In this document: positions 38,995-47,838 of the stretch, piece by piece
How the letters are laid out: every line of letters starts with the position of its first letter
Numbering within the stretch: the first letter of the stretch is position 1
Assembly (NCBI RefSeq): GCF_947490095.1
Contig: NZ_CANLFS010000014.1
Location: 1-64,000 of the forward strand
Origin: an uncultured Halomonas sp.
GTDB taxonomy: Bacteria > Pseudomonadota > Gammaproteobacteria > Pseudomonadales > Halomonadaceae
DNA: 64,000 bases
Direction of reading: 5' to 3'
The notes under the pieces: generated by a model
The model's database searches: none
What the model saw: the letters and a program-made list of their open reading frames with translations, nothing else
What the model was told of the DNA's origin: nothing
Translations under genes and position numbers: made by a program

Positions 38995-40569
38995 ATGTCC
39001 TCGACTCCCGATGCTCCCGCCGCGCCGTCCCGAGGCGACCGCGGTTTCTTCGGCCATCCCCGACCGCTTGGGTCGCTGTTCTTCACCGAGATGTGGGAGC
39101 GCTTCTCCTACTACGGCATCCGCCCATTGCTGGTGCTGTTCATGGCCGCCGGCCTCGCCGAGGGCGGCCTGGGCTTCAGCCGCGAGGATGCCGCGGCCAT
39201 CGTCGGCATCTACGCCGGAGCCATCTACCTCTCCGCCCTGCCCGGCGGCTGGCTGGCCGACAACTGGCTCGGCCAGCGCCGCGCCGTCTGGTACGGCTCG
39301 ATCCTGATCGCCCTGGGCCACCTGGCCATCGCCCTCTCGGCGCTGTGGGGCGCCACCGCCTTCTTCATTGGCCTGCTGCTGATCGTGCTCGGCTCGGGGC
39401 TCTTCAAGACCTGCATCACCGTGATGGTGGGCAGTCTCTACGATGAGAACGACGCGCGCCGCGATGGCGGCTTCGCGATCTTCTACATGGGCATCAACCT
39501 CGGCGCCCTGCTGGCTCCGCTGATGAGCGGCCTGCTGATCGAGAACGGCGGCTGGCACTGGGGCTTCGGCATCGGCGGCCTGGGCATGCTCGCCGCGCTG
39601 CTGATCTTCCGGTTATGGGCGATTCCCGCCATGCGCCGCGCCGACGCCGAACGTGGCCGCGACGCCAGCTGGGACGCCCCGGCCGTCAAGCGCCGTGGCG
39701 TGGGGCTGGTGGTCTCGGGGCTAACGATCCTCGCGGCCGCCCTGGTCGGCCTCACCGCCATCGGCGTGATCCACTTGCAGCCGGTGGCGATCGCCGAGGC
39801 GATGACCAGCGTGATCATCGTCTGCGCCCTGGGCTTCTTCGTCTATCTGATGGCCTTCGCCGGCCTCGACGCCCGCGAGCGCTCCCGGGTGGTGGTGGCC
39901 TTTTTGCTGATCGTCGCCTCGGCCTTCTTCTGGGCCTCCTTCGAGCAGCAGCCCACCTCCTACAATCTCTTCGCCAACGACTACACCGACCGCGCACTGT
40001 TCGGCGGCTGGGAGATCCCCACGGTCTGGTTCCAGTCACTCAACGCCATCTTCATCATCCTGCTCGGCCCGCTGTTCGGCTGGCTGTGGCCGGCCCTGGG
40101 CCGTCGCGGCCTGGAACCGGGCAGCGCCACCAAGTTCGTGATGGGGCTGTTGTTCGCCGCCGCCGGCTTCGGCCTGATGATGCTCGCCGCGCGCCAGGTA
40201 CTGGTCGGCGACGGCCTGGTCTCGCCGCTGTGGATCGCCTCCAGCCTGCTGCTGCTGACCCTGGGCGAGATGTGCCTGAGCCCGGTGGGCCTCTCCACCA
40301 TGAGCACCCTGGCGCCCCAGCGCATCCGCGGCCAGCTGATGGGGCTGTGGTTCACCTCCCTGGCGCTGGGCAACCTGGTGGCGGGCCTGATCGGCGGCAA
40401 CGTCAGCGCCGACAAGCTCACCGAACTGCCGGCGCTGTTCGGCCGCTCGGCCGTGGCACTGGTACTCTGTGCCCTGATCCTGGCGCTGCTGACGCCGCTG
40501 ATCGGCCGCATGCTCAAGGGTGGTCAGCGTACCGCCGCCACTCCGTCTTCCTCGACTCCTGGAGCCTGA
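38995..40569 (+). CDS. Proton-dependent oligopeptide transporter (POT/PTR family)
   Basis: A 524-residue major facilitator protein that imports di- and tripeptides with protons. The POT proton-coupling motif EMWERFSYYG is in the first helix, and the PTR2 signature FAIFYMGINLGALLAPLMSG in helix 5. About 14 hydrophobic segments fit the bacterial Dtp type. The next gene, a peptidase, starts 1 base after the stop, so import and breakdown of proline peptides may be co-expressed. Confidence 0.92.
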   Translation: MSSTPDAPAAPSRGDRGFFGHPRPLGSLFFTEMWERFSYYGIRPLLVLFMAAGLAEGGLGFSREDAAAIVGIYAGAIYLSALPGGWLADNWLGQRRAVWYGSILIALGHLAIALSALWGATAFFIGLLLIVLGSGLFKTCITVMVGSLYDENDARRDGGFAIFYMGINLGALLAPLMSGLLIENGGWHWGFGIGGLGMLAALLIFRLWAIPAMRRADAERGRDASWDAPAVKRRGVGLVVSGLTILAAALVGLTAIGVIHLQPVAIAEAMTSVIIVCALGFFVYLMAFAGLDARERSRVVVAFLLIVASAFFWASFEQQPTSYNLFANDYTDRALFGGWEIPTVWFQSLNAIFIILLGPLFGWLWPALGRRGLEPGSATKFVMGLLFAAAGFGLMMLAARQVLVGDGLVSPLWIASSLLLLTLGEMCLSPVGLSTMSTLAPQRIRGQLMGLWFTSLALGNLVAGLIGGNVSADKLTELPALFGRSAVALVLCALILALLTPLIGRMLKGGQRTAATPSSSTPGA

Positions 40570-40570
40570 C

Positions 40571-42385
40571 ATGAACCACACCCCCTCGACGCCCGCGGAA
40601 CGACTCGCCGCCCTGCGCGCCGCCATGCGCGAACACGCCATCGACGCCTGGTGGCTACCCTCTTCCGACCCCCACAACTCCGAGTACCTGCCCGAGCACT
40701 GGGCCGGCCGCGCCTGGCTCTCCGGCTTCGATGGCTCCGTGGGCACCCTGGTGGTGACCCAGGAGGCCGCCGGCATGTGGGTCGACAGCCGCTACTTCGT
40801 GCAGGCCGAGGCTCAGCTGGAAGGCACCGGCATCGAGATGATGAAGCTCGTCCAGGGCCAGGCGGCCGCGCCCATGACCTGGCTGGCCGAGCAGCTACCC
40901 GCCGGCGCCACCCTCGGCTACGACGCCCAGGTGGTCGCGCTGGCCCACGCCCGTCAGATGAAGGAAATCCTCGGCCCGGTCGGCATCGCCCAACGCGGCG
41001 ATCTGGACCTGCTCGACGCCATCTGGCCGACCCGCCCGACGCTGCCCGCCCGGCCGCTCCAGGCTCAGCCGGCCGCCTTCCGAGACGAGACGCGCCCCGA
41101 GCGCCTGGCCCGAGTACGCGCGGCCATGGCCGAGCACGGCGCCGACTGGCACCCGATCTCGACCCTGGATGACATCGCCTGGCTGACCCAGTTGCGCGGC
41201 GATGATGTCGCCTATAACCCGGTGTTCCTCGCCCACCTGCTGGTCGGCCGCGACACGGCCACCCTGTTCGTCGCCCCCGACACCGTCGAGGCCGACCTCG
41301 AGGCGGCGCTGGCCGCCGACGGCATCGCCATCGCTCCCTATGGCGCCTGGCGCGCGCACCTCGCCACCCTGCCCGCCGAGGCGTGCGTCCTGCTCGACCC
41401 GGCCAAACTGACCCTGGGCACCCGCCAGGCGCTGCCCGCCGAGATGACGGTGGTCGAGGCCTTCCAGCCCAGCACCCTGGACAAGGGCATCAAGACCGAC
41501 ATCGAACTGGCCCATGTGCGCCGCACCATGGAGGCCGACGGCGCCGCCCTGTGCCGCTTCTTCGCCTGGCTGGAGCAGGCGCTGACCCGCGGCGAGCGGG
41601 TCACCGAGCTGGACGTGGAGACGCGGCTGCGCGAGGAGCGTGCCCGGGACCCGCACTTCGTCAGCGAGAGCTTCAACACCATCGCCGCCTTTAACGCCAA
41701 CGGCGCCCTGCCCCATTACCGGGCCACGCCCGAGGCCCACGCGGTGATCGAGGGCGACGGCCTGCTGCTGCTCGACTCCGGCGGCCAGTACCACGGTGGC
41801 ACCACCGATATCACCCGTATGGTGCCGGTCGGCGAGGTCTCGGCGGCCCAGCGCGAGGACTGCAGCCTGGTGCTCAAGGGCACCATCGCCCTGTCCCGGG
41901 CACGTTTCCCCAAGGGCATCGCCGCCCCCAGGCTGGACGCCATCGCCCGGGCGCCGCTGTGGGCCACCGGCCGCGACTACGGCCACGGTACCGGCCACGG
42001 CGTCGGCTACTTCCTCAACGTTCACGAGGGGCCCCAGGTGATCAGCGCCGGCGCGCCGGTGGCGCCCCACACCGCCATGCGCTCGGGGATGATCACTTCC
42101 ATCGAACCCGGGGTATATCGCCCGGGTGAGTGGGGCGTGCGCATCGAGAACCTGGTCGCCAACCGGCCCGCCGAGGCGAGCGACTTCGGCGACTTCCTGG
42201 ATTTCGAGACGCTGACCCTGTGTCCGATCGACACCCGCTGCCTCGACGTCGCGCTGCTCGACGCCGCCGAGGCCGACTGGCTCGACGCCTACCACGCCGA
42301 GGTCCACGAGCGGCTCGCGCCCCACCTCGAGGGCGACGCCCTGGCCTGGCTGGAGGCACGCACCCGCCCCCTCCCGCGGGGCTAG
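40571..42385 (+). CDS. Xaa-Pro aminopeptidase (M24B, long form)
   Basis: A 604-residue aminopeptidase P of the long, three-domain type resembling eukaryotic cytosolic APP1, longer than E. coli PepP (about 440). The five metal ligands of the pita-bread fold are seen in LLLDSGGQY, TTDITRM, YGHGTGHGVGYFLNVHEGP, TSIEPGVY and VRIENLV. It removes N-terminal residues before proline. The start follows GGAG by six bases and abuts the POT gene, so one operon is likely. Confidence 0.92.
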   Translation: MNHTPSTPAERLAALRAAMREHAIDAWWLPSSDPHNSEYLPEHWAGRAWLSGFDGSVGTLVVTQEAAGMWVDSRYFVQAEAQLEGTGIEMMKLVQGQAAAPMTWLAEQLPAGATLGYDAQVVALAHARQMKEILGPVGIAQRGDLDLLDAIWPTRPTLPARPLQAQPAAFRDETRPERLARVRAAMAEHGADWHPISTLDDIAWLTQLRGDDVAYNPVFLAHLLVGRDTATLFVAPDTVEADLEAALAADGIAIAPYGAWRAHLATLPAEACVLLDPAKLTLGTRQALPAEMTVVEAFQPSTLDKGIKTDIELAHVRRTMEADGAALCRFFAWLEQALTRGERVTELDVETRLREERARDPHFVSESFNTIAAFNANGALPHYRATPEAHAVIEGDGLLLLDSGGQYHGGTTDITRMVPVGEVSAAQREDCSLVLKGTIALSRARFPKGIAAPRLDAIARAPLWATGRDYGHGTGHGVGYFLNVHEGPQVISAGAPVAPHTAMRSGMITSIEPGVYRPGEWGVRIENLVANRPAEASDFGDFLDFETLTLCPIDTRCLDVALLDAAEADWLDAYHAEVHERLAPHLEGDALAWLEARTRPLPRG

Positions 42386-42389
42386 GCGA

Positions 42390-42457
42390 GCGTCGCCCTC
42401 GGAAGGCGACGCCCGACACGACAAGGGGCGCCGGCATTGGCCGGCGCCCCTTGTCGT
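42390..42457 (+). terminator. Two consecutive hairpins ending the POT-aminopeptidase operon
   Basis: GCGTCGCC/GGCGACGC (42390-42412) forms an 8-bp stem. It is followed by a 17-bp perfect stem from 42418 to 42457 built on ACGACAAGGGGCGCCGG. T tracts are short, so termination strength is uncertain. From here to ntrC (about 200 bases) I see no gene apart from a 20-codon in-frame tail after ntrC. Confidence 0.6.
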
Positions 42458-42657
42458 TGATGCCTCGGTGGCAGGCGTAGCCGCCTGTCGGTGCTCGTCC
42501 ACCTCCAGGGCGGATGGAGTACAGCCCTGTGGATACGATGCCTCTTTGAAGGTAGCGGGTTATCGGTCTCTTGTTATGCCGGCTCCTGGCGCAATCAGAT
42601 CACGCGGCGCTTTCGCAGCGCCGCCAGCTCGTCATCCTCGATACCCCGCTCGGCCAC

Positions 42658-44073
42658 TCATTCGCCCTTCGCCATGTCCGGCAACAGGGTCTTGAGCTTG
42701 CGCGTCAGCGTATTGCGGCCCCAGCCCAGCAGCGCCGCGGCCTCCCCCTTGCGCCCGCCGGTGTGGCGCAGCGCGGTCTCGATCAGGATGCGCTCGAAGT
42801 CGGGAACGGCCTCCTCCAGGAGGTGGGTATGGCCGGCGGCCAGGGCCTGGTCGGCCCAGCCTCGAAAGGCCACTCGCCAGTCGCCGTCGGCGCTCACCGC
42901 CTCGTCATTCGCCTGGCGTAGCTCCGGCGGAAAATCATCACAGAGGATCTCGCGCCCCGAGGCCATCACCGTCAGCCAGCGGCAGGCATTCTCGAGCTGG
43001 CGCACATTGCCCGGCCAGGCCAGGCCGGTCAGATACCGCTCGGCTTCGGGCGTGAGTACCTTGACGTCGGTATCGAGCTCCCTGGCCGCCTCGGCCAGGA
43101 AGTGGTTCGCCAGCTGGGGAATGTCCTCGCGACGCTCGGCCAACCGCGGCAGATGCAGGCGAATCACATTGAGGCGATGGAAGAGGTCCTCACGAAAGCG
43201 CCCCTCCGCCACCAGCTGTTCCAGGTCTCGATGCGTGGCGGCGATGATGCGCACATCCACCCTCATCGACGTATGGCCGCCCACCCGATAAAACTCACCG
43301 TCGGCCAGCACACGCAGCAAGCGGGTCTGGGCCTCGGCGGGCATGTCGCCGATCTCATCGAGGAACAGGGTGCCGCCATTGGCCTGCTCGAAGCGGCCCT
43401 GGCGACTGGCGGAGGCGCCGGTAAAGGCCCCTTTCTCGTGGCCGAACAGCTCGGATTCGATCAAATCGTGCGGGATCGCCGCCATGTTCAGCGCGATAAA
43501 GGGCTTGTCCGTCCGCGGGCTGTGCTGGTGAAGGGCCCGCGCGACGCGCTCCTTGCCGGTGCCCGATGCGCCATTGATCAGCACCGTGATCGGCGAGTGC
43601 GAGAGCCGGCCGATGGCGCGAAACACCTCCTGCATGGCCGGCGCCTCGCCGATGATCTCCACATCCAGCCCCTCCGGCACGCTGATCGGCCTGCGTCGCT
43701 CCCGGGCATGGGCCACCGCGCGGCGCACCAGCGCCAGGGCCTCGTCCACGTCGAAGGGCTTGGGCAGATACTCGAAGGCCCCGCCCTGGTAGGAGGCCAC
43801 GGCGCTGTCCAGGTCGGAGTGGGCGGTCATCACGATGACCGGCAACTCCGGATGCGCCTCACGCACCCTGGCCATCAGGTCGAGGCCACCGATACCCGGC
43901 ATGCGAATATCGGTGACCAGCACATCGGGCGGGTCCGCCAGCACACGCTCGAGAGCATGATCGGCTCGCTCGAGGCATGCCACCTCGAGGTCCGGCTGGG
44001 CCAGGGCTCGCTCCAGCACCCAGCGAATGGAGCGGTCATCGTCGACGATCATCACCCGTGCAACATCAGTCAT
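42658..44073 (-). CDS. ntrC: Nitrogen regulation response regulator NtrC
   Basis: A 471-residue sigma-54 activator. The receiver domain has IVDDD and phosphoacceptor D55 in VTDIRMPG. The AAA+ domain has Walker A GASGTGKE (commonly GESGTGKE), the intact GAFTGA loop and Walker B LFLDEIGDMP. The C-terminal DNA-binding region GRKGEAAALLGWGRNTLTRKL is the NtrC type. Under nitrogen limitation it activates glnA and others. The gene is coupled to ntrB (8-base overlap). NtrC sites are visible before ntrB and glnA. Confidence 0.96.
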   Translation of the reverse strand: MTDVARVMIVDDDRSIRWVLERALAQPDLEVACLERADHALERVLADPPDVLVTDIRMPGIGGLDLMARVREAHPELPVIVMTAHSDLDSAVASYQGGAFEYLPKPFDVDEALALVRRAVAHARERRRPISVPEGLDVEIIGEAPAMQEVFRAIGRLSHSPITVLINGASGTGKERVARALHQHSPRTDKPFIALNMAAIPHDLIESELFGHEKGAFTGASASRQGRFEQANGGTLFLDEIGDMPAEAQTRLLRVLADGEFYRVGGHTSMRVDVRIIAATHRDLEQLVAEGRFREDLFHRLNVIRLHLPRLAERREDIPQLANHFLAEAARELDTDVKVLTPEAERYLTGLAWPGNVRQLENACRWLTVMASGREILCDDFPPELRQANDEAVSADGDWRVAFRGWADQALAAGHTHLLEEAVPDFERILIETALRHTGGRKGEAAALLGWGRNTLTRKLKTLLPDMAKGE

Positions 44074-45124
44074 GGCGCGTCTCCAGAGGAATAAGCAATC
44101 GAAATTCGGTATGGCCCGGCACGGACTCGCACTCGATCAACCCCTGGTGCTGATGCAGGATCCCCTGGGCGATGGAGAGCCCCAGGCCGCTGCCGTCGGC
44201 GCGCCCCGAGACCATGGGATAGAACAGCGTCGCCTGCAGCGCCTCGGGGATACCCGGCCCGTTATCGAGGATCGCCACCTCGGATACCAGGCGGTGGCGC
44301 CTGGCCCCCAGGGTAAACTGACGCCGCGCCCGGGTGCGCAGCAGGAGTCGCGGCTCGGCCGTGGCCCCCTCGTGCATCGCCTCCACGGCGTTACGCGCCA
44401 CATTGAGTACCGCCTGAATCATCTGGGCCTCGTCACCGGCGAGGTCGGGTAGGCTTGGATCATAGTCACGCTCGACGCACACTCCGGGCGATTCGGCGAG
44501 CACCAGCGAACGCACCCGCTCGAGCACCCTGTGAATATTGAGGGGCTGGGGACGCATCACCCGATTGGGCCCGAGCATGGAATCCACCAGGTCACGCAGG
44601 CGGTCCGCCTCCTCGATAATGATGCGGGTAAAGTCATGCTGCGCCGGGTCCTCGAGGTCGCGATCCAACAGCTGGGCCGCGCCACGAATGCCCCCCAGCG
44701 GATTCTTGACCTCATGGGCCAGCCCCCGGGTCAGCACCTTGACGGTCTCCTGGCGGGTTATCAGCGCCTCTTCCCGAGAGATGCGGATGAGCCGGTCGCG
44801 GGGCTCGACCTCCAGCAGGAGCTCATCATGGGAAAGCGGCGTAGCGGTAAAGTCCACGGTCAAGGGCTCGCCGCCCATCAGCACCAGGCGCGCCTCCCGG
44901 CGGGTAAAGGGATGGCAGGCGCCCAGCGCCTTGACCAGCACCGCCGCCATCCCATCGTCTTCCTCCATCAGCGAGCACAGCCCGGTTCCCCGCACGCGAC
45001 TCAGGCTCAGCGAGAGCAGGGCCTCGGCGGCGGGGTTCATCCATGTCACCCTGAGCTCGCCATCCAGCAGCAGCACCGCGGTGGAGAGGTGTTCCATGAG
45101 ACGCTGGTACATCGAAGCGGCCAT
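44066..45124 (-). CDS. ntrB: Nitrogen regulation sensor kinase NtrB
   Basis: A 352-residue cytoplasmic histidine kinase without membrane helices, as expected for NtrB. It has an N-terminal PAS domain (LLLDGELRVTWMNPAAEALL), the H-box RGLAHEVKNPLGGIRGAAQLL with the phosphorylated histidine, an N-box VLNVARNAVEAM, and G boxes DNGPGIP and GSGLGLSIAQG. It phosphorylates or dephosphorylates NtrC under PII control. The start at 45124 has AGGAG six bases upstream. Confidence 0.95.
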   Translation of the reverse strand: MAASMYQRLMEHLSTAVLLLDGELRVTWMNPAAEALLSLSLSRVRGTGLCSLMEEDDGMAAVLVKALGACHPFTRREARLVLMGGEPLTVDFTATPLSHDELLLEVEPRDRLIRISREEALITRQETVKVLTRGLAHEVKNPLGGIRGAAQLLDRDLEDPAQHDFTRIIIEEADRLRDLVDSMLGPNRVMRPQPLNIHRVLERVRSLVLAESPGVCVERDYDPSLPDLAGDEAQMIQAVLNVARNAVEAMHEGATAEPRLLLRTRARRQFTLGARRHRLVSEVAILDNGPGIPEALQATLFYPMVSGRADGSGLGLSIAQGILHQHQGLIECESVPGHTEFRLLIPLETRHD

Positions 45125-45141
45125 ATCGGCTCCTGATGGAT

Positions 45142-45158
45142 TGCACCAATATAGTGCA
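45142..45158. promoter_or_regulatory. NtrC-binding site upstream of ntrBC
   Basis: TGCACCAATATAGTGCA matches the NtrC site pattern TGCAC-N7-GTGCA. On the minus strand it reads TGCACTATATTGGTGCA, nearly the same as the E. coli glnA NtrC site. It lies only 17 bases from the ntrB start, so it should block or dampen the ntrBC promoter, as at E. coli glnLp. It could also influence the divergent transporter gene. Confidence 0.8.
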
Positions 45159-45228
45159 TTAGCGGCGAACTGGTACCATGTCGAGCAAACAGGCATGAGA
45201 CACGAGCACGACGACGAGGAGAGTGGCA

Positions 45229-45942
45229 ATGAACAGCTGGCAGGCGGTATTGGCACTGACACTGATGGCCGGCATGGCAATGCCGCTTGGCGCCTGGGCG
45301 GCCTGGAAGGAAAGCATCGAGATCCCCTGGCTCGAGAGCGAGCTGCGCCACGCCATCATCGCCTTCGGCGGCGGTGCCCTGCTCTCGGCGGTGGCCCTGG
45401 TACTGGTGCCCAACAGCCTGCCGGACCTCGCCATCGGCAGCGCGGCCGCCTGGTTTCTGAGTGGCGGCGTTGCCTTCATGGCGCTGGACGTGGCACTGGC
45501 GCGCAGCGGCTCCTCCGCCAGCCAGCTGGCCGCCATGCTCGCCGACTTCGTGCCCGAGGCGCTGGCATTGGGCGCCGCCTTCGCCTACGGCAGCAGCGGC
45601 GGCATGCTACTGGCCGGCCTCATGGCGCTACAGAACCTGCCGGAAGGCTTCAACGCCTATCACGAACTCCGACAAAGCACCGGTTACTCATCCCTGCGCC
45701 TGGTCGGACTGTTCTTTACCATGGCCTGGCTGGGCCCGCTGGCCGGGCTCGGTGGCTTCTGGTGGCTGGCCCACTACCCCGCGGCGGTCGCCGCCATCAT
45801 GCTGTTCGCCGCCGGCGGCATTCTCTATTCGGTCTTCCAGGACCTGGCGCCCCAGGCCAAGCTCGAGAGCCATTGGGCCCCGCCGCTAGGCGCGGTCGCC
45901 GGCTTCGCCCTGGGTATCGTCGGCCATATGCTGACCCATTGA
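45229..45942 (+). CDS. ZIP-family metal transporter-like membrane protein
   Basis: A 237-residue protein with about eight hydrophobic helices. Two ZIP-like metal motifs occur: DFVPEALALGAAF, with aspartate where ZIP proteins often have histidine, and LQNLPEGFNAYHEL, close to HNxPEG. Such proteins move zinc, iron or other divalent cations, but the altered motif makes activity uncertain. GGAGAG precedes the ATG. Divergent from ntrB across a 104-base gap with an NtrC site. Confidence 0.7.
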   Translation: MNSWQAVLALTLMAGMAMPLGAWAAWKESIEIPWLESELRHAIIAFGGGALLSAVALVLVPNSLPDLAIGSAAAWFLSGGVAFMALDVALARSGSSASQLAAMLADFVPEALALGAAFAYGSSGGMLLAGLMALQNLPEGFNAYHELRQSTGYSSLRLVGLFFTMAWLGPLAGLGGFWWLAHYPAAVAAIMLFAAGGILYSVFQDLAPQAKLESHWAPPLGAVAGFALGIVGHMLTH

Positions 45943-45954
45943 GCCCGCCATCAC

Positions 45955-45986
45955 ACAAGCGCCACGCCCGGAGGCGTGGCGCTTGT
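45955..45986. terminator. Shared hairpin between the ZIP-like gene and glnA
   Basis: ACAAGCGCCACGCC-CGGA-GGCGTGGCGCTTGT is a perfect 14-bp stem with a 4-base loop between two convergent genes. It is suited to act in both directions, although T runs are short. Confidence 0.75.
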
Positions 45987-46005
45987 TCATGCCGGCCGCC
46001 GATCC

Positions 46006-47412
46006 TTAGCAGCTGTAGTACATATCGAACTCGATCGGGTGCGTCGCCATGCGCAGACGGTTCACATCCTCCATCTTGATCTCGATATACGCATCGATCA
46101 TGTCGTCGGTGAACACGCCACCCTCGGTCAGGAAGGCGCGGTCCTGCTCCAGCGCTTCCAGTGCCTGGTCGAGGCTATGGGCCACGGTCGGCACCTTCTT
46201 GCCTTCTTCCGGCGGCAGGTCATAAAGGTTCTTGTCCATGGCATCGCCGGGATGGATCTTGTTCTTGATGCCATCGATACCCGCCATCAGCATCGCCGCG
46301 AAGCACAGATAAGGATTGGCCGTGGGGTCCGGGAAACGCAGCTCGACACGCTTGCCCTTGGGGCTCGCGGTGTAGGGGATACGAATGGAGGCCGAGCGGT
46401 TGCGGGCGCTGTAGGCCAGCATGACCGGCGCCTCGAAGCCCGGCACCAGACGCTTGTAGGAGTTGGTGGCAGCATTGGTGAAGGCGTTCAGGGCGCGGGC
46501 ATGCTTGATGATGCCGCCAATGTAGTAGAGCGCCATCTCGGAGAGGCCGGCGTACTCGTCGCCCGCGAACTGGTTGACCCCATCCTTCCAGAAGGACTGG
46601 TGCACATGCATGCCGCTACCGTTGTCGTCCACCACCGGCTTGGGCATGAAGGTCGCGGTCTTGCCGTAGGCGTGAGCCACGTTGTGGATCACGTACTTCA
46701 TTTCCTGGACCTCGTCGGCCTTCTTGACCAGGGTGTTGAACATGACCCCGATCTCGTTCTGGCCGGCATTGGCCACCTCATGGTGGTGTACTTCGACGCT
46801 CTGACCGATCGCCTCCAGGGTGTTACACATGGCACCGCGGATATCATGGAAGCTGTCCACCGGCGGCACCGGGAAGTAACCACCCTTGACCCGCGGCCGG
46901 TGGGCCAGGTTGCCCCCCTCGACCTGCCGGTCGGTGGACCAGGCGCCTTCTTCGGAGGTGATCCTGTACATGGAGCCTTCGGGGTCGGTCTTCCAGTGCA
47001 CCTCGTCGAAGATAAAGAACTCGGGCTCGGGGCCGAAGAAGGCCGTGTCGCCCATGCCGGTCGACTGCAGGTAGGCCTCGGCACGCTTGGCGATGGAGCG
47101 CGGGTCGCGGTCATAGCCCTGCATGGTGGCCGGCTCGATAACATCACAGCGCAGCACCAGGGTGGCGTCTTCGGTGAAGGGGTCCAGGAAGGCGGTGCCA
47201 TCCTCCGGCCGCAGGATCATGTCGGACTCGTTGATGCCCTTCCAGCCCGACATGGAGGAGCCGTCGAACATCTGGCCGTCCTCGAAGAACTCCTCATCCA
47301 CCACCCGAGCGGGGATGGTGACGTGTTGCTCCTTGCCGATGGTATCGGTGAAGCGCAGGTCGACCCATTTCACGTCATGTTCTTCGATCAGGGCGAGAGT
47401 CTTGGCAGACAT
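46006..47412 (-). CDS. glnA: Glutamine synthetase type I
   Basis: A 468-residue GSI-beta enzyme that makes glutamine from glutamate, ammonia and ATP. Signatures: [17 protein letters not shown], the ATP region [27 protein letters not shown], and [10 protein letters not shown]. The adenylylation loop with its tyrosine is NLYDLPPEE, so activity should be controlled by GlnE. The start at 47412 has GGAGAA upstream. Transcription is likely NtrC- and sigma-54-dependent (see upstream sites). Confidence 0.98.
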   Translation of the reverse strand: MSAKTLALIEEHDVKWVDLRFTDTIGKEQHVTIPARVVDEEFFEDGQMFDGSSMSGWKGINESDMILRPEDGTAFLDPFTEDATLVLRCDVIEPATMQGYDRDPRSIAKRAEAYLQSTGMGDTAFFGPEPEFFIFDEVHWKTDPEGSMYRITSEEGAWSTDRQVEGGNLAHRPRVKGGYFPVPPVDSFHDIRGAMCNTLEAIGQSVEVHHHEVANAGQNEIGVMFNTLVKKADEVQEMKYVIHNVAHAYGKTATFMPKPVVDDNGSGMHVHQSFWKDGVNQFAGDEYAGLSEMALYYIGGIIKHARALNAFTNAATNSYKRLVPGFEAPVMLAYSARNRSASIRIPYTASPKGKRVELRFPDPTANPYLCFAAMLMAGIDGIKNKIHPGDAMDKNLYDLPPEEGKKVPTVAHSLDQALEALEQDRAFLTEGGVFTDDMIDAYIEIKMEDVNRLRMATHPIEFDMYYSC

Positions 47413-47552
47413 GATGTTCTCCACTGTGAACTAGTCTCGAAAGATTGGGCTGAGATAATGCCATGGCGCTGGCGGTGCCAGCGGCTGTTGTAGCATGCCG
47501 CGGCGGCACTGCCCACGACCGCCCGGGACTCCCGGGCACTGGATCATATCAT

Positions 47553-47568
47553 TGCAGGCGGCGTGCCA
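47553..47568 (-). promoter_or_regulatory. Sigma-54 promoter of glnA
   Basis: On the minus strand TGGCACGCCGCCTGCA has the consensus TGGCACG at -24 and GC at -12, with ten bases between GG and GC. The start would be near 47543, giving a leader of about 130 bases that begins near a CCCGGG-AGT-CCCGGG hairpin (47523-47537). Confidence 0.88.
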
Positions 47569-47676
47569 ACCTTCTCACTTCGCCGAAAAAAATTCTTAAT
47601 AGATTGAATCTTCGAATTTTTATCCGGGAACGCGGTGCCCCCGGAAAGCCATCAAGCCTGGCAGGGCCTCAAGCAA

Positions 47677-47723
47677 TGCACCATAACAGTGCAACAATAA
47701 AAAATATGCACCTTTAAACATCA
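47677..47723. promoter_or_regulatory. NtrC enhancer of glnA: one full and one half site
   Basis: TGCACCATAACAGTGCA (47677-47693) is a complete NtrC palindrome, and TGCACC at 47707 is a half site 30 bases further, three helical turns away. They lie about 140 and 170 bases before the expected glnA start, like the paired enhancers of E. coli glnA. The remainder of this 426-base gap is A/T-rich. Confidence 0.75.
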
Positions 47724-47745
47724 TTAGCGGCCACGCTTGATACAC

Positions 47746-47773
47746 TTGATAACTTTGAACTACACTTTATTAC
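47746..47773 (+). promoter_or_regulatory. Possible sigma-70 promoter of the gene at 47839
   Basis: TTGATA, a 16-base spacer and TATTAC in an A/T-rich patch, about 65 bases before the start codon. Imperfect hexamers; tentative. Confidence 0.35.
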
Positions 47774-47838
47774 AGTGGCCCTGCCGATCGTGTCCTAGTG
47801 ACGATCCTGGGCCTCTCTTGCTCATCCCGGAACTCGTC

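Noticed and set aside
42595..42657. Tiny ORF starting with GTG directly after the ntrC stop
   Set aside because: Twenty codons in the same frame as ntrC with no ribosome site; it is most simply the former 3' end of a longer NtrC or chance.
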